Positions 7,663 through 15,811 of a DNA stretch of 64,000 bases are shown piece by piece. The translations under genes were made by a program, and so were the position numbers. Source of the stretch: an uncultured Oscillospiraceae bacterium (GTDB lineage Bacteria; Bacillota; Clostridia; Oscillospirales; Acutalibacteraceae). The first letter of the stretch is position 1, and every line of letters begins with the position of its first letter. The stretch covers positions 1 to 64,000 of the forward strand of contig CAUGOD010000005.1 in the NCBI GenBank assembly GCA_959601025.1, read 5' to 3'. The notes under the pieces are model-generated. The model was not told where the DNA came from. It made no database searches and saw only the letters and a list, made by a program, of their open reading frames with translations.

Positions 7663-8160
7663 ATGGAAAAAATCAGTTTACCGAAAGCGTCAAATCTGAC
7701 ATCTCCGAACCCCGTTACCATTGTTTGCACACAGAAGCCCGATGGCAGCACCAACCTTGCCACCGTATCTTGGTGGACATATCTCTCTTACAATCCGGGC
7801 ATGATCGCTTATGCAATGGCAAAGACTTCTTATAGCGGTGAGATGGTTCGCAGCAGCAAGAAAGTCATTCTCACAATCCCCGGTGCGGAAATTGCCGATG
7901 AGGTAATGGGCTGCGGTATGTCTACCGGCAGAGACACAGAGAAAATCGCTAAGCTCGGAATTGAGATGCAGGAAGTACCGGGCAGCGAAATTCAAGTCCC
8001 ACTGCACAGCCGTGTGGCGATTGTATGCAGCATGAAAGAGTTCCATGAAGTTGGCGATCATTATCTGTATATCTGCGATGTAGAGCAGGTCTATGGAAAT
8101 GAAGCAGAAGAAGCCGTGTTCGCTTGGAACGGATATTCACAGATTCGCCCGGCAAAGTGA
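7663..8160 (+). CDS. Flavin reductase-like FMN-binding protein
   Basis: A 165-residue protein with the split-barrel fold of the flavin reductase-like family. The visible features are NPVTIVCTQKPDGSTNLATVS (strand pair at the flavin site), the segment NPGMIAYAMAKTSYSGEMV, and the C-terminal HYLYICDVEQVYGNEAE. Members bind FMN and transfer electrons from NAD(P)H or to partner proteins. It is the last gene of the three-gene island operon, with a GGGGG ribosome binding site. A weak hairpin at 8215-8255 could end the transcript. Its substrate cannot be told from the sequence. Confidence 0.85.
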   Translation: MEKISLPKASNLTSPNPVTIVCTQKPDGSTNLATVSWWTYLSYNPGMIAYAMAKTSYSGEMVRSSKKVILTIPGAEIADEVMGCGMSTGRDTEKIAKLGIEMQEVPGSEIQVPLHSRVAIVCSMKEFHEVGDHYLYICDVEQVYGNEAEEAVFAWNGYSQIRPAK

Positions 8161-8627
8161 AGAAGCTATTACAAATTTCAAGTAAAAGCTGTCAAAGAAA
8201 CGGCACATAAATACAGAGCCAATGAACTTGTGAGTAATCACGGTTTGTCGGCTCTTTCCTTATGCCTAAACCAAATAGTATTCCCGCTTTCTTGGAGAAA
8301 TATTCAAAAACCTCGGAAAAAGTATTGACAAACAACTACGGGAGAGACATCGGAGATGTCGCATACCGTAACGAGCAGGGAAACTGTATTGACAGTTTCC
8401 GAAATAGTCAGCAGATAATGATTTTCAGGAAACATCCTAAAACGAACAATAGGTGCGGCACCGAATGCGATGCTGCACCTATTTTACATAAAAACTTCCT
8501 TATCTGGCGGCGGCAGACGACAGCACGCTGTTTTTTATCTAGAGATTCAACCGGAGATATGTTTTTTGCAGCGCCTGTTCTACTTGTCCGCGTTTCCTCA
8601 TATTCTTAAAGCGAGGTGAGGACAGGC
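8161..8627. other. Gene-poor tail of the accessory island with several inverted repeats
   Basis: No convincing gene is seen in these 467 bases. The segment holds a possible terminator (AGAGCC 8215-8220 with GGCTCT 8250-8255) and three compact inverted repeats: GACATC/GATGTC (8346-8360), GGAAACTG/CAGTTTCC (8379-8400) and AATAGGTGC/GCACCTATT (8448-8483, followed by TTTA). An open frame at 8262-8609 lacks a family match and a ribosome binding site. No clear sigma-E promoter for the spoIIIA operon was recognised, though one would be expected here. Confidence 0.5.
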
Positions 8628-9647
8628 ATGGATGGATTGGCAAAAGCGGCTTTCTATCTTCCGCCCACGGTGCGGGAGGCGGTCGCCCGGTTGCCGGACA
8701 GGCTGGCCGCACGAATACAGGAGCTCCGACTGCGGGCGGATTCTCCGGTGGTTCTGTCCGCCCCGGATGGAGAATGGCTGCTCACCGCCCGGGGAGAAGC
8801 TGCCCTGCATCCGGCGAATCCGCCGCTGACCTGTACCCGGCTTCAGGTGGAGGAGTGCTTTCTCCGCCTGTGCGAGTATTCGGTCCATACCCACCAGCAG
8901 GAACTGTGCAGCGGCTTTGTCACCACGCGGGACGGCTGTCGGGCAGGCGTCGCCGGCACGGCGGTGCTGGAAGGGGAGCGGATCGTTTCGGTGCGGAATA
9001 TCACCGCGCTTTGTATCCGTATCGCCCGCCGCCACGACGGATGCGCCACCGCGCTGCTATCCCTTTTGCTTACGGAGAACCGTCCGGTTTCTCTGCTGGT
9101 GTGCGGGGAACCCTCCAGCGGGAAAAGCAGCCTGCTCAAAGACCTTTCCCGCCGGCTGGCTGATGGGGACGGGGGAAAAAGGCGGCGCTTTCGTGTCGCG
9201 GTGGTGGACGAGCGGGGAGAACTGTCCGGATCAACAGGATTACCGGGCTGTGATGTTTTGAAGGGATATCCCAAGGCGCTCGGTATCGGACAGGCGGTTC
9301 GCTGTCTGGCGCCGGATGTGGTTGTTTTTGATGAGTTGGGATCGGCGGCGGAAACCGCCGCCGTCCTGGAAGGGCTGAACACCGGGACGGCGGCGGTCGC
9401 TACCGCGCACTGCCGGGATGCGGAGGAACTCCTGCGGAGGCCGCAGCTAAAAAATGCGCTGTTGTCCGGGGCGTTCGATCGAGTGGTTTTTCTGGAAGGA
9501 AGAAAAAACCCCGGACAGATTTCCCGGGTAATAGAAACGGGGGATTTGCTTGCTCAAAATGATCGGGCTGTTTCTGTTGATCCTGACGGGGATCGGCGGG
9601 GGGGCGGCGGCTTCCGCCGAGTTGAATCGGCGCGCCGCCTTCCTTGA
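8628..9647 (+). CDS. spoIIIAA: Stage III sporulation protein AA, secretion-type ATPase
   Basis: A 339-residue ATPase related to type II/IV secretion ATPases. It powers the SpoIIIA-SpoIIQ channel that links mother cell and forespore. Walker A GEPSSGKSS is at residues 160-168, VVDERGELSG at about 192-201, and Walker B PDVVVFDELG near 229-238. The ATG at 8628 is chosen because GAGGTGAG lies about eight bases upstream; the GTG at 8616 overlaps that site. The last 30 or so residues (Gly/Arg-rich, from about 310) overlap the next gene by 98 bases and look unconserved, so the functional protein may effectively end near the start of spoIIIAB. It is the first gene of the spoIIIA operon. Confidence 0.93.
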   Translation: MDGLAKAAFYLPPTVREAVARLPDRLAARIQELRLRADSPVVLSAPDGEWLLTARGEAALHPANPPLTCTRLQVEECFLRLCEYSVHTHQQELCSGFVTTRDGCRAGVAGTAVLEGERIVSVRNITALCIRIARRHDGCATALLSLLLTENRPVSLLVCGEPSSGKSSLLKDLSRRLADGDGGKRRRFRVAVVDERGELSGSTGLPGCDVLKGYPKALGIGQAVRCLAPDVVVFDELGSAAETAAVLEGLNTGTAAVATAHCRDAEELLRRPQLKNALLSGAFDRVVFLEGRKNPGQISRVIETGDLLAQNDRAVSVDPDGDRRGGGGFRRVESARRLP

Positions 9648-10059
9648 CGCCGTTTGCCGGTTGGTCGGCTGGTTGGCCGTCCGCATTCGGTATACAGCCG
9701 CGCCGGTTCGGGAGCTTCTCGCTCAGGCGACGGAAAATGGTGAGTTTACCCGGCTGAGCTTCCTTCCGGAAGCAGTGCATCGCCTGGAAGAAGGGGATAG
9801 TCCGGAGGAGGCCTGGAGCGCTTCCCTGACCTCCGACGGTACGACCGGGCTGAAGGAAAGCGACCGGGAGGTATTGCGGGATTTCGGGCGGGAACTGGGC
9901 CGAAGCGATGTGGAAGGGCAGCTGGCCCATTGCGAAGCGTTCCGGGCGATTTTGGCGGAGTACGCCGGACGAGCGCGGGCGGAAGCGGCTTCCAAAGGAA
10001 AGCTGTATCTCACGCTTGGCGTTGCCGGCGGGCTTTGCGCAGCGCTGCTGCTTATATAA
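9550..10059 (+). CDS. spoIIIAB: Stage III sporulation protein AB
   Basis: A 169-residue membrane protein resembling the GspF-like component of the SpoIIIA channel. It has a hydrophobic N-terminal helix (LLILTGIGGGAAASAEL), a soluble helical domain with the family segment DAVCRLVGWLAVRIRYTAAPV, and a C-terminal helix (LYLTLGVAGGLCAALLLI). The reading frame allows a TTG at 9550, five bases after GGGGGA, or an ATG at 9559. I prefer the TTG for its spacing. It overlaps spoIIIAA by 98 bases and precedes spoIIIAC by 84 bases. Expression is expected in the mother cell under sigma-E, by analogy with Bacillus. Confidence 0.9.
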   Translation: MLKMIGLFLLILTGIGGGAAASAELNRRAAFLDAVCRLVGWLAVRIRYTAAPVRELLAQATENGEFTRLSFLPEAVHRLEEGDSPEEAWSASLTSDGTTGLKESDREVLRDFGRELGRSDVEGQLAHCEAFRAILAEYAGRARAEAASKGKLYLTLGVAGGLCAALLLI

Positions 10060-10143
10060 TCTCAACGATGAACAAACAACAAAAAGGCATTTACCTTTAC
10101 AAATCGGTTCAATCATCGGGATGAAAAGAAATGGGGGAGCCTC

Positions 10144-10338
10144 ATGGACGTGGATTTGATTTTTAAAATCGCGGCGATCGGAATCATCGTGGCAGTGCTC
10201 AATCAATTGCTGATCCGTTCCGGCCGGGAGGAGCAGGCAATGCTGACCACGCTGGCAGGACTGATCGTGGTGCTTTCCATGATTGTGGGGGAGATCAGCG
10301 ATCTGTTCCGTACGGTCAAGTCGGTTTTCGGTCTGTAG
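10144..10338 (+). CDS. spoIIIAC: Stage III sporulation protein AC
   Basis: A 64-residue membrane protein with two hydrophobic helices (about 5-22 and 33-49) separated by the short polar loop RSGREEQAM. Length and sequence agree with SpoIIIAC, which works with SpoIIIAD in the feeding-tube channel between mother cell and forespore. GGGGGAG five bases upstream supports the start. The next gene begins four bases after the stop, so the two are probably translated together. Confidence 0.93.
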   Translation: MDVDLIFKIAAIGIIVAVLNQLLIRSGREEQAMLTTLAGLIVVLSMIVGEISDLFRTVKSVFGL

Positions 10339-10342
10339 CGCC

Positions 10343-10735
10343 ATGAGTATGGTTTCCGTGATCGGGATTACGGTGGTCGCCGCATTCCTTGCGGTATTGC
10401 TCCGCCGGTATCATCCCGAATATTCCATGGCCATCGGCCTGATCGCCGGAGTGCTGGTGCTCGCTCTGCTGCTGACGCAGGTCGCGCCGGTCGTCGGCCG
10501 GCTGCAGACGCTGTTGGACTCCTCCTCTCTTCCGGCGGAATACGGACTGATCTTGTTTAAGGCGCTGGGTATCTGCCTTCTCACGCAGCTTGCGGCGGAC
10601 GCCTGTCGGGACGCGGGGGAGAACGCTATGGCGGAAAAGGCGGAGCTGGCCGGCAAGGTATTTCTCCTCCTCCTTGCGCTGCCGCTCTTTGAAAAGATCG
10701 CGGAGCTAGCGGTGCAGCTGATCAACGGCGGATAG
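10343..10735 (+). CDS. spoIIIAD: Stage III sporulation protein AD
   Basis: A 130-residue membrane protein with three to four hydrophobic helices and the family segments RRYHPEYSMAIGLIAGVLVL and LTQLAADACRDAGENAMAEK. It shares its fold with SpoIIIAC and belongs to the SpoIIIA-SpoIIQ apparatus. The start at 10343 (MSMVSVIGI) is four bases after spoIIIAC; the longer in-frame extension to 10283 runs back through spoIIIAC and is not credible. An 92-base gap follows before spoIIIAE. Confidence 0.93.
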   Translation: MSMVSVIGITVVAAFLAVLLRRYHPEYSMAIGLIAGVLVLALLLTQVAPVVGRLQTLLDSSSLPAEYGLILFKALGICLLTQLAADACRDAGENAMAEKAELAGKVFLLLLALPLFEKIAELAVQLINGG

Positions 10736-10827
10736 GAAAAGCGGATTCATGGGACTACCAGAAAAAAAGAGAAGAACCGAATCGGCGGACAAAAGCTTCC
10801 CTGCCGCTGTGAAAGGAGGCGCCCTGT

Positions 10828-12006
10828 ATGCAAGCACCCGGATTTCGCTTCTTGCGGCTTTTCCTGCTTCTGCTGCTCTTTTGTTTGGCCCTAGCACTGC
10901 CTGCGGCGGCGGAAGGGGACGCTTCCGGCGGTTCCGCCCTGGACGAGCTGTACGAAGAACAGCTGGAAGCCAGCGGAGCGGACGAGTTGTGGGACAGCCT
11001 GCCAAATCAGACCAGAACGCTGCTGGACACCCTGGGAATCACGCAGTTCAACGCCGATTCCTTTTCCTCCCTCACGCCGGAGGGAGTGAGCGATTCGCTG
11101 CTGACGCTGTTGACCGAACAGGCGGCGCTGCCCCTGCGGACCACAGGAATCCTGCTCGGGGTGGTTCTGCTCTACGCCCTGATGGAAGGGATGCGGGAAA
11201 CGATAAAGGAAGAAGCCTTGTCAAAGGTGTTTGGCGTGATCTGCGCGCTTACGGCCTGCACCGCCCTGCTGCTCCCTCTCTCCGGCTGCATTGGCCGGGT
11301 GCGGGATGCGGCGGAAAGTACGTCGGTATTTATGTTCAGCTTTGTGCCGGTGTATTCGGGTGTGATGCTGGCCTCCGGCCAGCCGATGGGGGCGGCGTCC
11401 TATCAGACGGTAGTGCTGTTTGCGGCGGAGCTGATCTCCTTAGCGGCCACTAACCTGATCGTTCCGCTGATGACCGTGTCGCTCGCTCTTGGGCTGACCG
11501 GCTCTTTCTCGACGGGCATGAAGCTGGATGCGGCGGGCGGGATGATCAATAAGGCCTGCTCCTGGCTGCTGGGGCTGACCACCACCCTGTTTGTCGGCCT
11601 GCTCTCTTTGCAGGGGCTGGTCGGCGCGGCGGCGGATTCGATGACCGGACGGGCGATCCGGTTTTCTCTGAACAGCTTCGTCCCCGTGGTCGGCGGGGCG
11701 CTGAGCGAGGCTTTCAGCTCCGTGCAGGGTTGCTTAAGCCTGTTGAAATCCACCCTTGGAGGCTTCGGGATTCTGGCGACCGCCCTGATCGTTCTGCCGC
11801 CGCTGCTGGAATGCGCGCTTTGGTCCCTGTCCCTCTCCCTGTGCACAATGATGGCGGAGATGTTTTCGCTTTCCTCCCTTTCCGCCCTATTCAAGGCGGC
11901 CCAGGGAGTGCTGAAGACGCTGATGGGGGTGTTGGCGGCCTGTTCGCTGTTCATGATTATCGCTACGACCATTGTGACTATGGCGGGAGGAGGCGCGGCT
12001 GCATGA
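10828..12006 (+). CDS. spoIIIAE: Stage III sporulation protein AE, multipass channel component
   Basis: A 392-residue polytopic membrane protein. A signal peptide (hydrophobic core at about 11-27, LALPAAAEG cleavage region) is followed by a soluble external segment and then about seven membrane helices from residue 105 on. The family segments FSFVPVYSGVMLASGQ and RFSLNSFVPVVGGALSEAFS are clear. In Bacillus, SpoIIIAE is essential for sigma-G activity and forms part of the mother cell-forespore channel. AAAGGAGG eight bases upstream supports the start. Its stop overlaps the start of spoIIIAF (ATGA), indicating translational coupling. Confidence 0.93.
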   Translation: MQAPGFRFLRLFLLLLLFCLALALPAAAEGDASGGSALDELYEEQLEASGADELWDSLPNQTRTLLDTLGITQFNADSFSSLTPEGVSDSLLTLLTEQAALPLRTTGILLGVVLLYALMEGMRETIKEEALSKVFGVICALTACTALLLPLSGCIGRVRDAAESTSVFMFSFVPVYSGVMLASGQPMGAASYQTVVLFAAELISLAATNLIVPLMTVSLALGLTGSFSTGMKLDAAGGMINKACSWLLGLTTTLFVGLLSLQGLVGAAADSMTGRAIRFSLNSFVPVVGGALSEAFSSVQGCLSLLKSTLGGFGILATALIVLPPLLECALWSLSLSLCTMMAEMFSLSSLSALFKAAQGVLKTLMGVLAACSLFMIIATTIVTMAGGGAAA

Positions 12007-12479
12007 ATTCCATTACACAATGGGCCGCCGGGCTCTGCGTCGCGGCGGTCGGTTGTACTGCTTTGCAGATGCTCGCCCCCAAGGGCGGACTCGGGAAGCT
12101 GTTCCGGCTGCTAATCGCCGCCTTTTTCCTCTGCTGTATGGTATCACCTCTCCTTTCCCTGAAGGATATCCGCGCCCTTTCCGTCGATAAACTGCCGGAG
12201 GAGGTCTCCGCCGACGTGCTCCAGGAGCGGGTTCGGCAGCAGTTTGAAGCGCAGGTCTCCGCCGCGATGGAACAGACGGCGCGGCAGACGCTGGAAAATT
12301 ATTCGATCGACCTGGCAAAAGTTGCGGTAAAGATGGATACCGGGGAGGACGGCGGCATATACATTACTAAAATTATCCTGTATTTGGACAAACAAAACGC
12401 GGCGAAGGCCATTGCGGCCAAGCAGGTGATGGAGCAGCGTCTGGGGGTCGAGGTCACCGTTGAAACGCTGACGGACTGA
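12003..12479 (+). CDS. spoIIIAF: Stage III sporulation protein AF
   Basis: A 158-residue protein with two N-terminal membrane helices (about 7-25 and 32-52) and a C-terminal soluble domain of the ring-building-motif type (about 75-158), ending KQVMEQRLGVEVTVETLTD. It belongs to the SpoIIIA-SpoIIQ complex. The start at 12003 overlaps the stop of spoIIIAE by four bases. A much longer in-frame opening upstream lies wholly inside spoIIIAE and is a shadow. Confidence 0.9.
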   Translation: MNSITQWAAGLCVAAVGCTALQMLAPKGGLGKLFRLLIAAFFLCCMVSPLLSLKDIRALSVDKLPEEVSADVLQERVRQQFEAQVSAAMEQTARQTLENYSIDLAKVAVKMDTGEDGGIYITKIILYLDKQNAAKAIAAKQVMEQRLGVEVTVETLTD

Positions 12480-12497
12480 GAAAGGCGTCGGAAAGGG

Positions 12498-13097
12498 ATG
12501 GTTGCGGATATGGATGGGAAGATAAACGGAAAGCCAGAGGAAACAAAGCATCTAAAGGAAAAGGCAAAGACTTTTCTTCACAGCGGAAAGAGCCGGAACC
12601 TGCTTTTCTTCGCTGGAATACTGGGAATCGTTCTAATCGGACTGTCCGGTCTTCTGCCAAAGGTGGACAAGGCCAAAAGCACACAGGCGCAGACCGCCGC
12701 CCGGCTGACCGCGGAGGAATTCACCCAGAAAACCGAGGAGAAGCTGGCGGACATTATCCGGAGTATCGAAGGAGCCGGCGAATGCCGGGTAATGGTTACG
12801 CTGGAAAACGGCGTGGAATACGTCTACGCCACCGAAGAAAAGATCAACACCGACCGGCAGGAGGACGACGGACGGATTTCCCAGCGGGACGACAGCGATA
12901 AGTCGATCATCGTAGTGGACACCGAAGACGGAAAGCAGGGTTTGCTGGTCACCGAGATTCAGCCCACAGTCAAGGGTGTGGTGGTGGTGTGCGAAGGGGG
13001 GGACCAGCCGCTTGTCCAGCAGCGAATCATCAGCACGATTACAACGGCGCTGAATCTATCGTCCAAGCGGGTATGCGTTACCAAGCTGACAAAATAA
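12498..13097 (+). CDS. spoIIIAG: Stage III sporulation protein AG, ring-forming channel protein
   Basis: A 199-residue protein: a cytoplasmic N-terminus of about 30 residues, one membrane helix (LLFFAGILGIVLIGLSGLL), and an external domain whose segments IIRSIEGAGECRVMVTLENG and TEIQPTVKGVVVVCEGGDQP are the SpoIIIAG family signature. In Bacillus it builds a large ring resembling those of secretion systems. The start could be 12498 or the in-frame ATG at 12510. AAAGGCG about ten bases before 12498 supports the first; the second has poor spacing. The stop lies 38 bases before spoIIIAH. Confidence 0.93.
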   Translation: MVADMDGKINGKPEETKHLKEKAKTFLHSGKSRNLLFFAGILGIVLIGLSGLLPKVDKAKSTQAQTAARLTAEEFTQKTEEKLADIIRSIEGAGECRVMVTLENGVEYVYATEEKINTDRQEDDGRISQRDDSDKSIIVVDTEDGKQGLLVTEIQPTVKGVVVVCEGGDQPLVQQRIISTITTALNLSSKRVCVTKLTK

Positions 13098-13135
13098 CCG
13101 CATCAATTTTTGAAAACGAAAGGATTGGAGCAGCC

Positions 13136-13717
13136 ATGAGCGGAATTTTCGGGAAAAAGCAGGTACTGTTGGCGGTGCTGGTCGTCGCACTGGGGGTCGC
13201 GGTCTATCTGAATTACTATTTTTCAGCGCAGAACCCGCCGGTCACCGATGTGAACGCCTCCACCTCCAGCTCAAAAAATCTGGGGGATGCACAGTATGTG
13301 AATAACGGCTCCACCACTACGCCGCCGACGGGCGGGGAGTCCGGAACGACCACCACGACCGGCGATCCGAACGATTATTTCGTTCAGGCGCGCCTGAATC
13401 GGGAAAATGCGAGGCAGGAAGCGCTGGATATTATCCGCGACCTGATGAACGACGTTAAGGCCAGCGAACAGACGCAGCAGGACGCGCTGGCCAAGGCGGC
13501 CGCTATCGCCGCGGCGGTGGAGCAGGAAAGCAAGATTGAAAGCCTTGTAAAGGCAAAGGGCTTTTCAGATTGCGTCGTGTACATCGAAGGGGACTCCTGT
13601 AATGTCGTCGTCCGTTCGGCGAATCTGGATGCGGCTCAGGCCCTGCAGATCACGGAGATCGTCACCGCTCAGTCGAATGTTGTCGCACAAAATGTAAAGA
13701 TTGTACCCGTAAATTAA
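13136..13717 (+). CDS. spoIIIAH: Stage III sporulation protein AH, SpoIIQ partner
   Basis: A 193-residue protein with one membrane helix (QVLLAVLVVALGVAVYLNYY, residues about 8-27), a Thr/Ser/Gly-rich linker (about 40-80), and a YscJ/FliF-like external domain (about 85-193). The family pattern is visible in ARQEALDIIRDLMNDVKAS and ending QSNVVAQNVKIVPVN. In the intermembrane space it binds SpoIIQ from the forespore side. The ATG at 13136 fits the family N-terminus; the upstream in-frame extension lies in spoIIIAG. It is the last gene of the operon. No strong terminator follows before the next promoter at 13728. Confidence 0.93.
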   Translation: MSGIFGKKQVLLAVLVVALGVAVYLNYYFSAQNPPVTDVNASTSSSKNLGDAQYVNNGSTTTPPTGGESGTTTTTGDPNDYFVQARLNRENARQEALDIIRDLMNDVKASEQTQQDALAKAAAIAAAVEQESKIESLVKAKGFSDCVVYIEGDSCNVVVRSANLDAAQALQITEIVTAQSNVVAQNVKIVPVN

Positions 13718-13727
13718 GAAAAAGAGG

Positions 13728-13755
13728 TTGCTCTGAAGGGACTTTGTGGTATAAT
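13728..13755 (+). promoter_or_regulatory. Promoter of the Asp23-family gene
   Basis: TTGCTC (13728-13733), a 16-base spacer and TATAAT (13750-13755), with T-G-G before it (TGGTATAAT, an extended -10). It is about 95 bases upstream of the gene, so the leader is moderately long. Confidence 0.65.
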
Positions 13756-13850
13756 ATAGAAGTCCGGATTGGCGGCTTTTTCGGCGGAAACCGAAGGCGG
13801 CGGTACGGAACCCTGGAACTCAGGGACAGCTTGAAAGGGAGGTCCGTACA

Positions 13851-14219
13851 ATGGACGATAAGGGATACAAGTCTGTCGAAGGCAGCTGCATTATTTCGGA
13901 GGATGTGATCGCTTCGATCGCCAGCTCCGCGGCTTTGGAGGTGGCGGGGGTTGCCGGCATGGCGCAGCGCCCCGCCGATATCCGCGGGTTTATCGGTTCG
14001 GCGGCGTCCAAGGCGGTGCGGGTTCTGAATAATGAGAGCGAGACGATTCTCGATGTCTACATCAACCTGAAGCTGGGCGCGCGGATTCCCGACGTCGCCG
14101 GTGAGGTGCAGCACAATGTCAAGGTTGCCGTTCAGTCGATGACCGGAAAGCCGGTTAATAAGGTAAACGTCCACATCGCCGGTCTTGTGACCGACGAGCC
14201 GAAGGAAGCTACCGTCTGA
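13851..14219 (+). CDS. Asp23/Gls24 family protein (YqhY-like)
   Basis: A 122-residue Asp23-domain protein. Typical stretches are ISEDVIASIASSAALEVAGV, the central INLKLGARIPDVAGEVQ and the C-terminal VNKVNVHIAGLV. In Bacillus the matching gene, yqhY, lies between spoIIIAH/accBC and nusB and affects lipid metabolism or the cell envelope; the position here is the same except that accBC is absent. The start has GGGAGG eight bases upstream. It is monocistronic, with its own promoter and a terminator at 14228-14259. Confidence 0.9.
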   Translation: MDDKGYKSVEGSCIISEDVIASIASSAALEVAGVAGMAQRPADIRGFIGSAASKAVRVLNNESETILDVYINLKLGARIPDVAGEVQHNVKVAVQSMTGKPVNKVNVHIAGLVTDEPKEATV

Positions 14220-14227
14220 TCGCGCGG

Positions 14228-14259
14228 AACCCTCCGCAGGATTGTGGAGGGTTTCTTTC
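14228..14259 (+). terminator. Terminator after the Asp23-family gene
   Basis: AACCCTCC (14228-14235) pairs with GGAGGGTT (14246-14253) and is followed by a T-rich tail. Confidence 0.75.
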
Positions 14260-14399
14260 TATTGCGGATGTCGGAATATGGGGAAAGCGAGCAGACCGCA
14301 TCTTTTTGCGCCGCATGTACCTTGGAGAAGTGAACAGAGACGGGATCGAGACAAGATCAGAACCGGAAAAATACGGCAGGAAAACGGGAGGCATAGAAT

Positions 14400-14846
14400 A
14401 TGACACGACGGGAAGCGCGCGAACTGGCGTTTGTGCTCCTTTTTGAAAAGTCCTTTACCGACGCTCCGGTGCGGGAAATCCTGATGGATGCGGGTGAGGC
14501 CAGGGACGTAGAAAGCGACGAATTCGCTCTTTCCCTAGCGGAGGGGACCGAATCCCGGCTGGAGTCGATCGACGGGATCATTTCGGCCCACTCCCATAAA
14601 TGGAGCAAGGGAAGGATGTCGCGGGTGGCCCTGTCGATTATGCGGCTTGCCGTGTATGAGATGCTGTATCGGGAGGATATCCCGGTCAGCGTTTCGATCA
14701 ACGAAGCGGTGGAGCTTGCCAAAAAATACGGCGGGGACGAGGACAGCGCCTTTATCAACGGCGTGCTGGGCGGCATTTCCCGCCGGGAGGATGCGCCGGC
14801 GGAGTATGTGGAAAAGGAAGTCGCGGCCGGAGATGGGCCGCTGTGA
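14400..14846 (+). CDS. nusB: Transcription antitermination factor NusB
   Basis: A 148-residue NusB, the RNA-binding protein that with NusE(S10) assembles antitermination complexes on rRNA operons. The N-terminus TRREARELAFVLLFEKSF and the C-terminal SINEAVELAKKYGGDEDSAF followed by INGVLGG are family hallmarks. The length is normal. The start has GGGAGG eight to nine bases upstream. Its TGA overlaps the GTG start of the next gene. It opens a tightly packed run of genes that extends to recN. Confidence 0.96.
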   Translation: MTRREARELAFVLLFEKSFTDAPVREILMDAGEARDVESDEFALSLAEGTESRLESIDGIISAHSHKWSKGRMSRVALSIMRLAVYEMLYREDIPVSVSINEAVELAKKYGGDEDSAFINGVLGGISRREDAPAEYVEKEVAAGDGPL

Positions 14847-15811
14847 GCGGAACGGCCGTGTTTCTGGGGATCGACACCAGTAACTACACCACTTCCGTCG
14901 CCGTTTACGACCGGGAAACTGGCGCGATGCGCCAGCAAAAGCAGCTTCTGCCGGTGAAGGCGGGAGAGCTTGGCCTGCGGCAGAGCGACGCGGTGTTCCA
15001 TCATACCCGCCAGCTCCCCGCCATGCTGGAAGGCGTATTGAACAAGATGGACGGCCGGATCGCTGCCATCGGCGTTTCGGAGAAGCCCTGCGAGACGGAG
15101 GGCTCGTACATGCCCTGTTTTCTCGCCGGGCTGGGGACCGCCCGCTCGCTGGCCGCCGCGATGAAAGCGCCGCTCTTCCAGTTCACCCATCAGCAGGGAC
15201 ATGTCGCCGCCGCCACATTCGGGGCGGGCCGTCTCGACCTGCTGGAAAGGGAATTTCTGGCCTTTCATGTTTCCGGCGGCACCACCGACGCGCTGCTGGT
15301 GCGGCCGGAGGGGGGAACGGTGATCCGCTGTTCGCTGGCCGCCTCTTCTCTCGACCTGAAGGCGGGCCAATTGATCGACCGGGTCGGAAAGCTGCTTGGC
15401 CTGCCGTTTCCCGCCGGCCCCGCGCTGGAAACGCTGGCCCTGCGGGCGCCGGCTGCAAAGAAACTGCCCCGCGCGGTGCTTCGCGGCGCGGATTGCAGCC
15501 TGTCCGGAGTGGAAAACCAATGCCGGAAGAAGCGGGAAGAGGGCGTCCCGGCGGAGGAAATCGCCCGCTTCTGCCTGGACAGCGTGCTCGCCGCCCTCTG
15601 CGGAATGACCGAGGCGCTGCAAAAGGAGTATCCCGGCCTTCCGCTGCTGTATGCGGGCGGGGTGATGGCCAACTCCCTTTTGAGAAAGGAATTGACGGGC
15701 CGCTACGGCGGGGCTTTCGCACCGCCGGCCTTTTCGGCGGATAACGCGGCGGGGATCGCTCTGCTCTGTTCCCTCCAGGAGGGCGATCGGGAGGAGGGCT
15801 CTCGGCAATGA
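14843..15811 (+). CDS. Kae1/TsaD-like ATP-binding domain protein (M22 paralogue)
   Basis: A 322-residue protein of the TsaD/Kae1 fold, starting with the ASKHA phosphate loop LGIDTSNYTTSVAVYDR. The motif HQQGH (inside QFTHQQGHVAAATFG) corresponds to the metal-binding HxxxH of TsaD, and DNAAGIALLCSL to the C-terminal DN.A.IA motif. True TsaD makes the t6A modification of tRNA. This shorter version, encoded between nusB and xseA in Clostridia, is a paralogue whose role is not established, so I give no symbol. The start is GTG at 14843, overlapping the nusB stop. The stop overlaps the start of xseA (ATGA). Confidence 0.85.
   Translation: MSGTAVFLGIDTSNYTTSVAVYDRETGAMRQQKQLLPVKAGELGLRQSDAVFHHTRQLPAMLEGVLNKMDGRIAAIGVSEKPCETEGSYMPCFLAGLGTARSLAAAMKAPLFQFTHQQGHVAAATFGAGRLDLLEREFLAFHVSGGTTDALLVRPEGGTVIRCSLAASSLDLKAGQLIDRVGKLLGLPFPAGPALETLALRAPAAKKLPRAVLRGADCSLSGVENQCRKKREEGVPAEEIARFCLDSVLAALCGMTEALQKEYPGLPLLYAGGVMANSLLRKELTGRYGGAFAPPAFSADNAAGIALLCSLQEGDREEGSRQ

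Noticed and set aside
8262..8609. Plus-strand open frame (115 codons) before spoIIIA
   Set aside because: It has no ribosome binding site or family resemblance and overlaps several inverted repeats.
9550..9647. A possible frameshift in spoIIIAA
   Set aside because: The extra C-terminal residues overlap spoIIIAB, but both frames remain intact and the core ATPase motifs lie well before the overlap, so the stop may simply be displaced.
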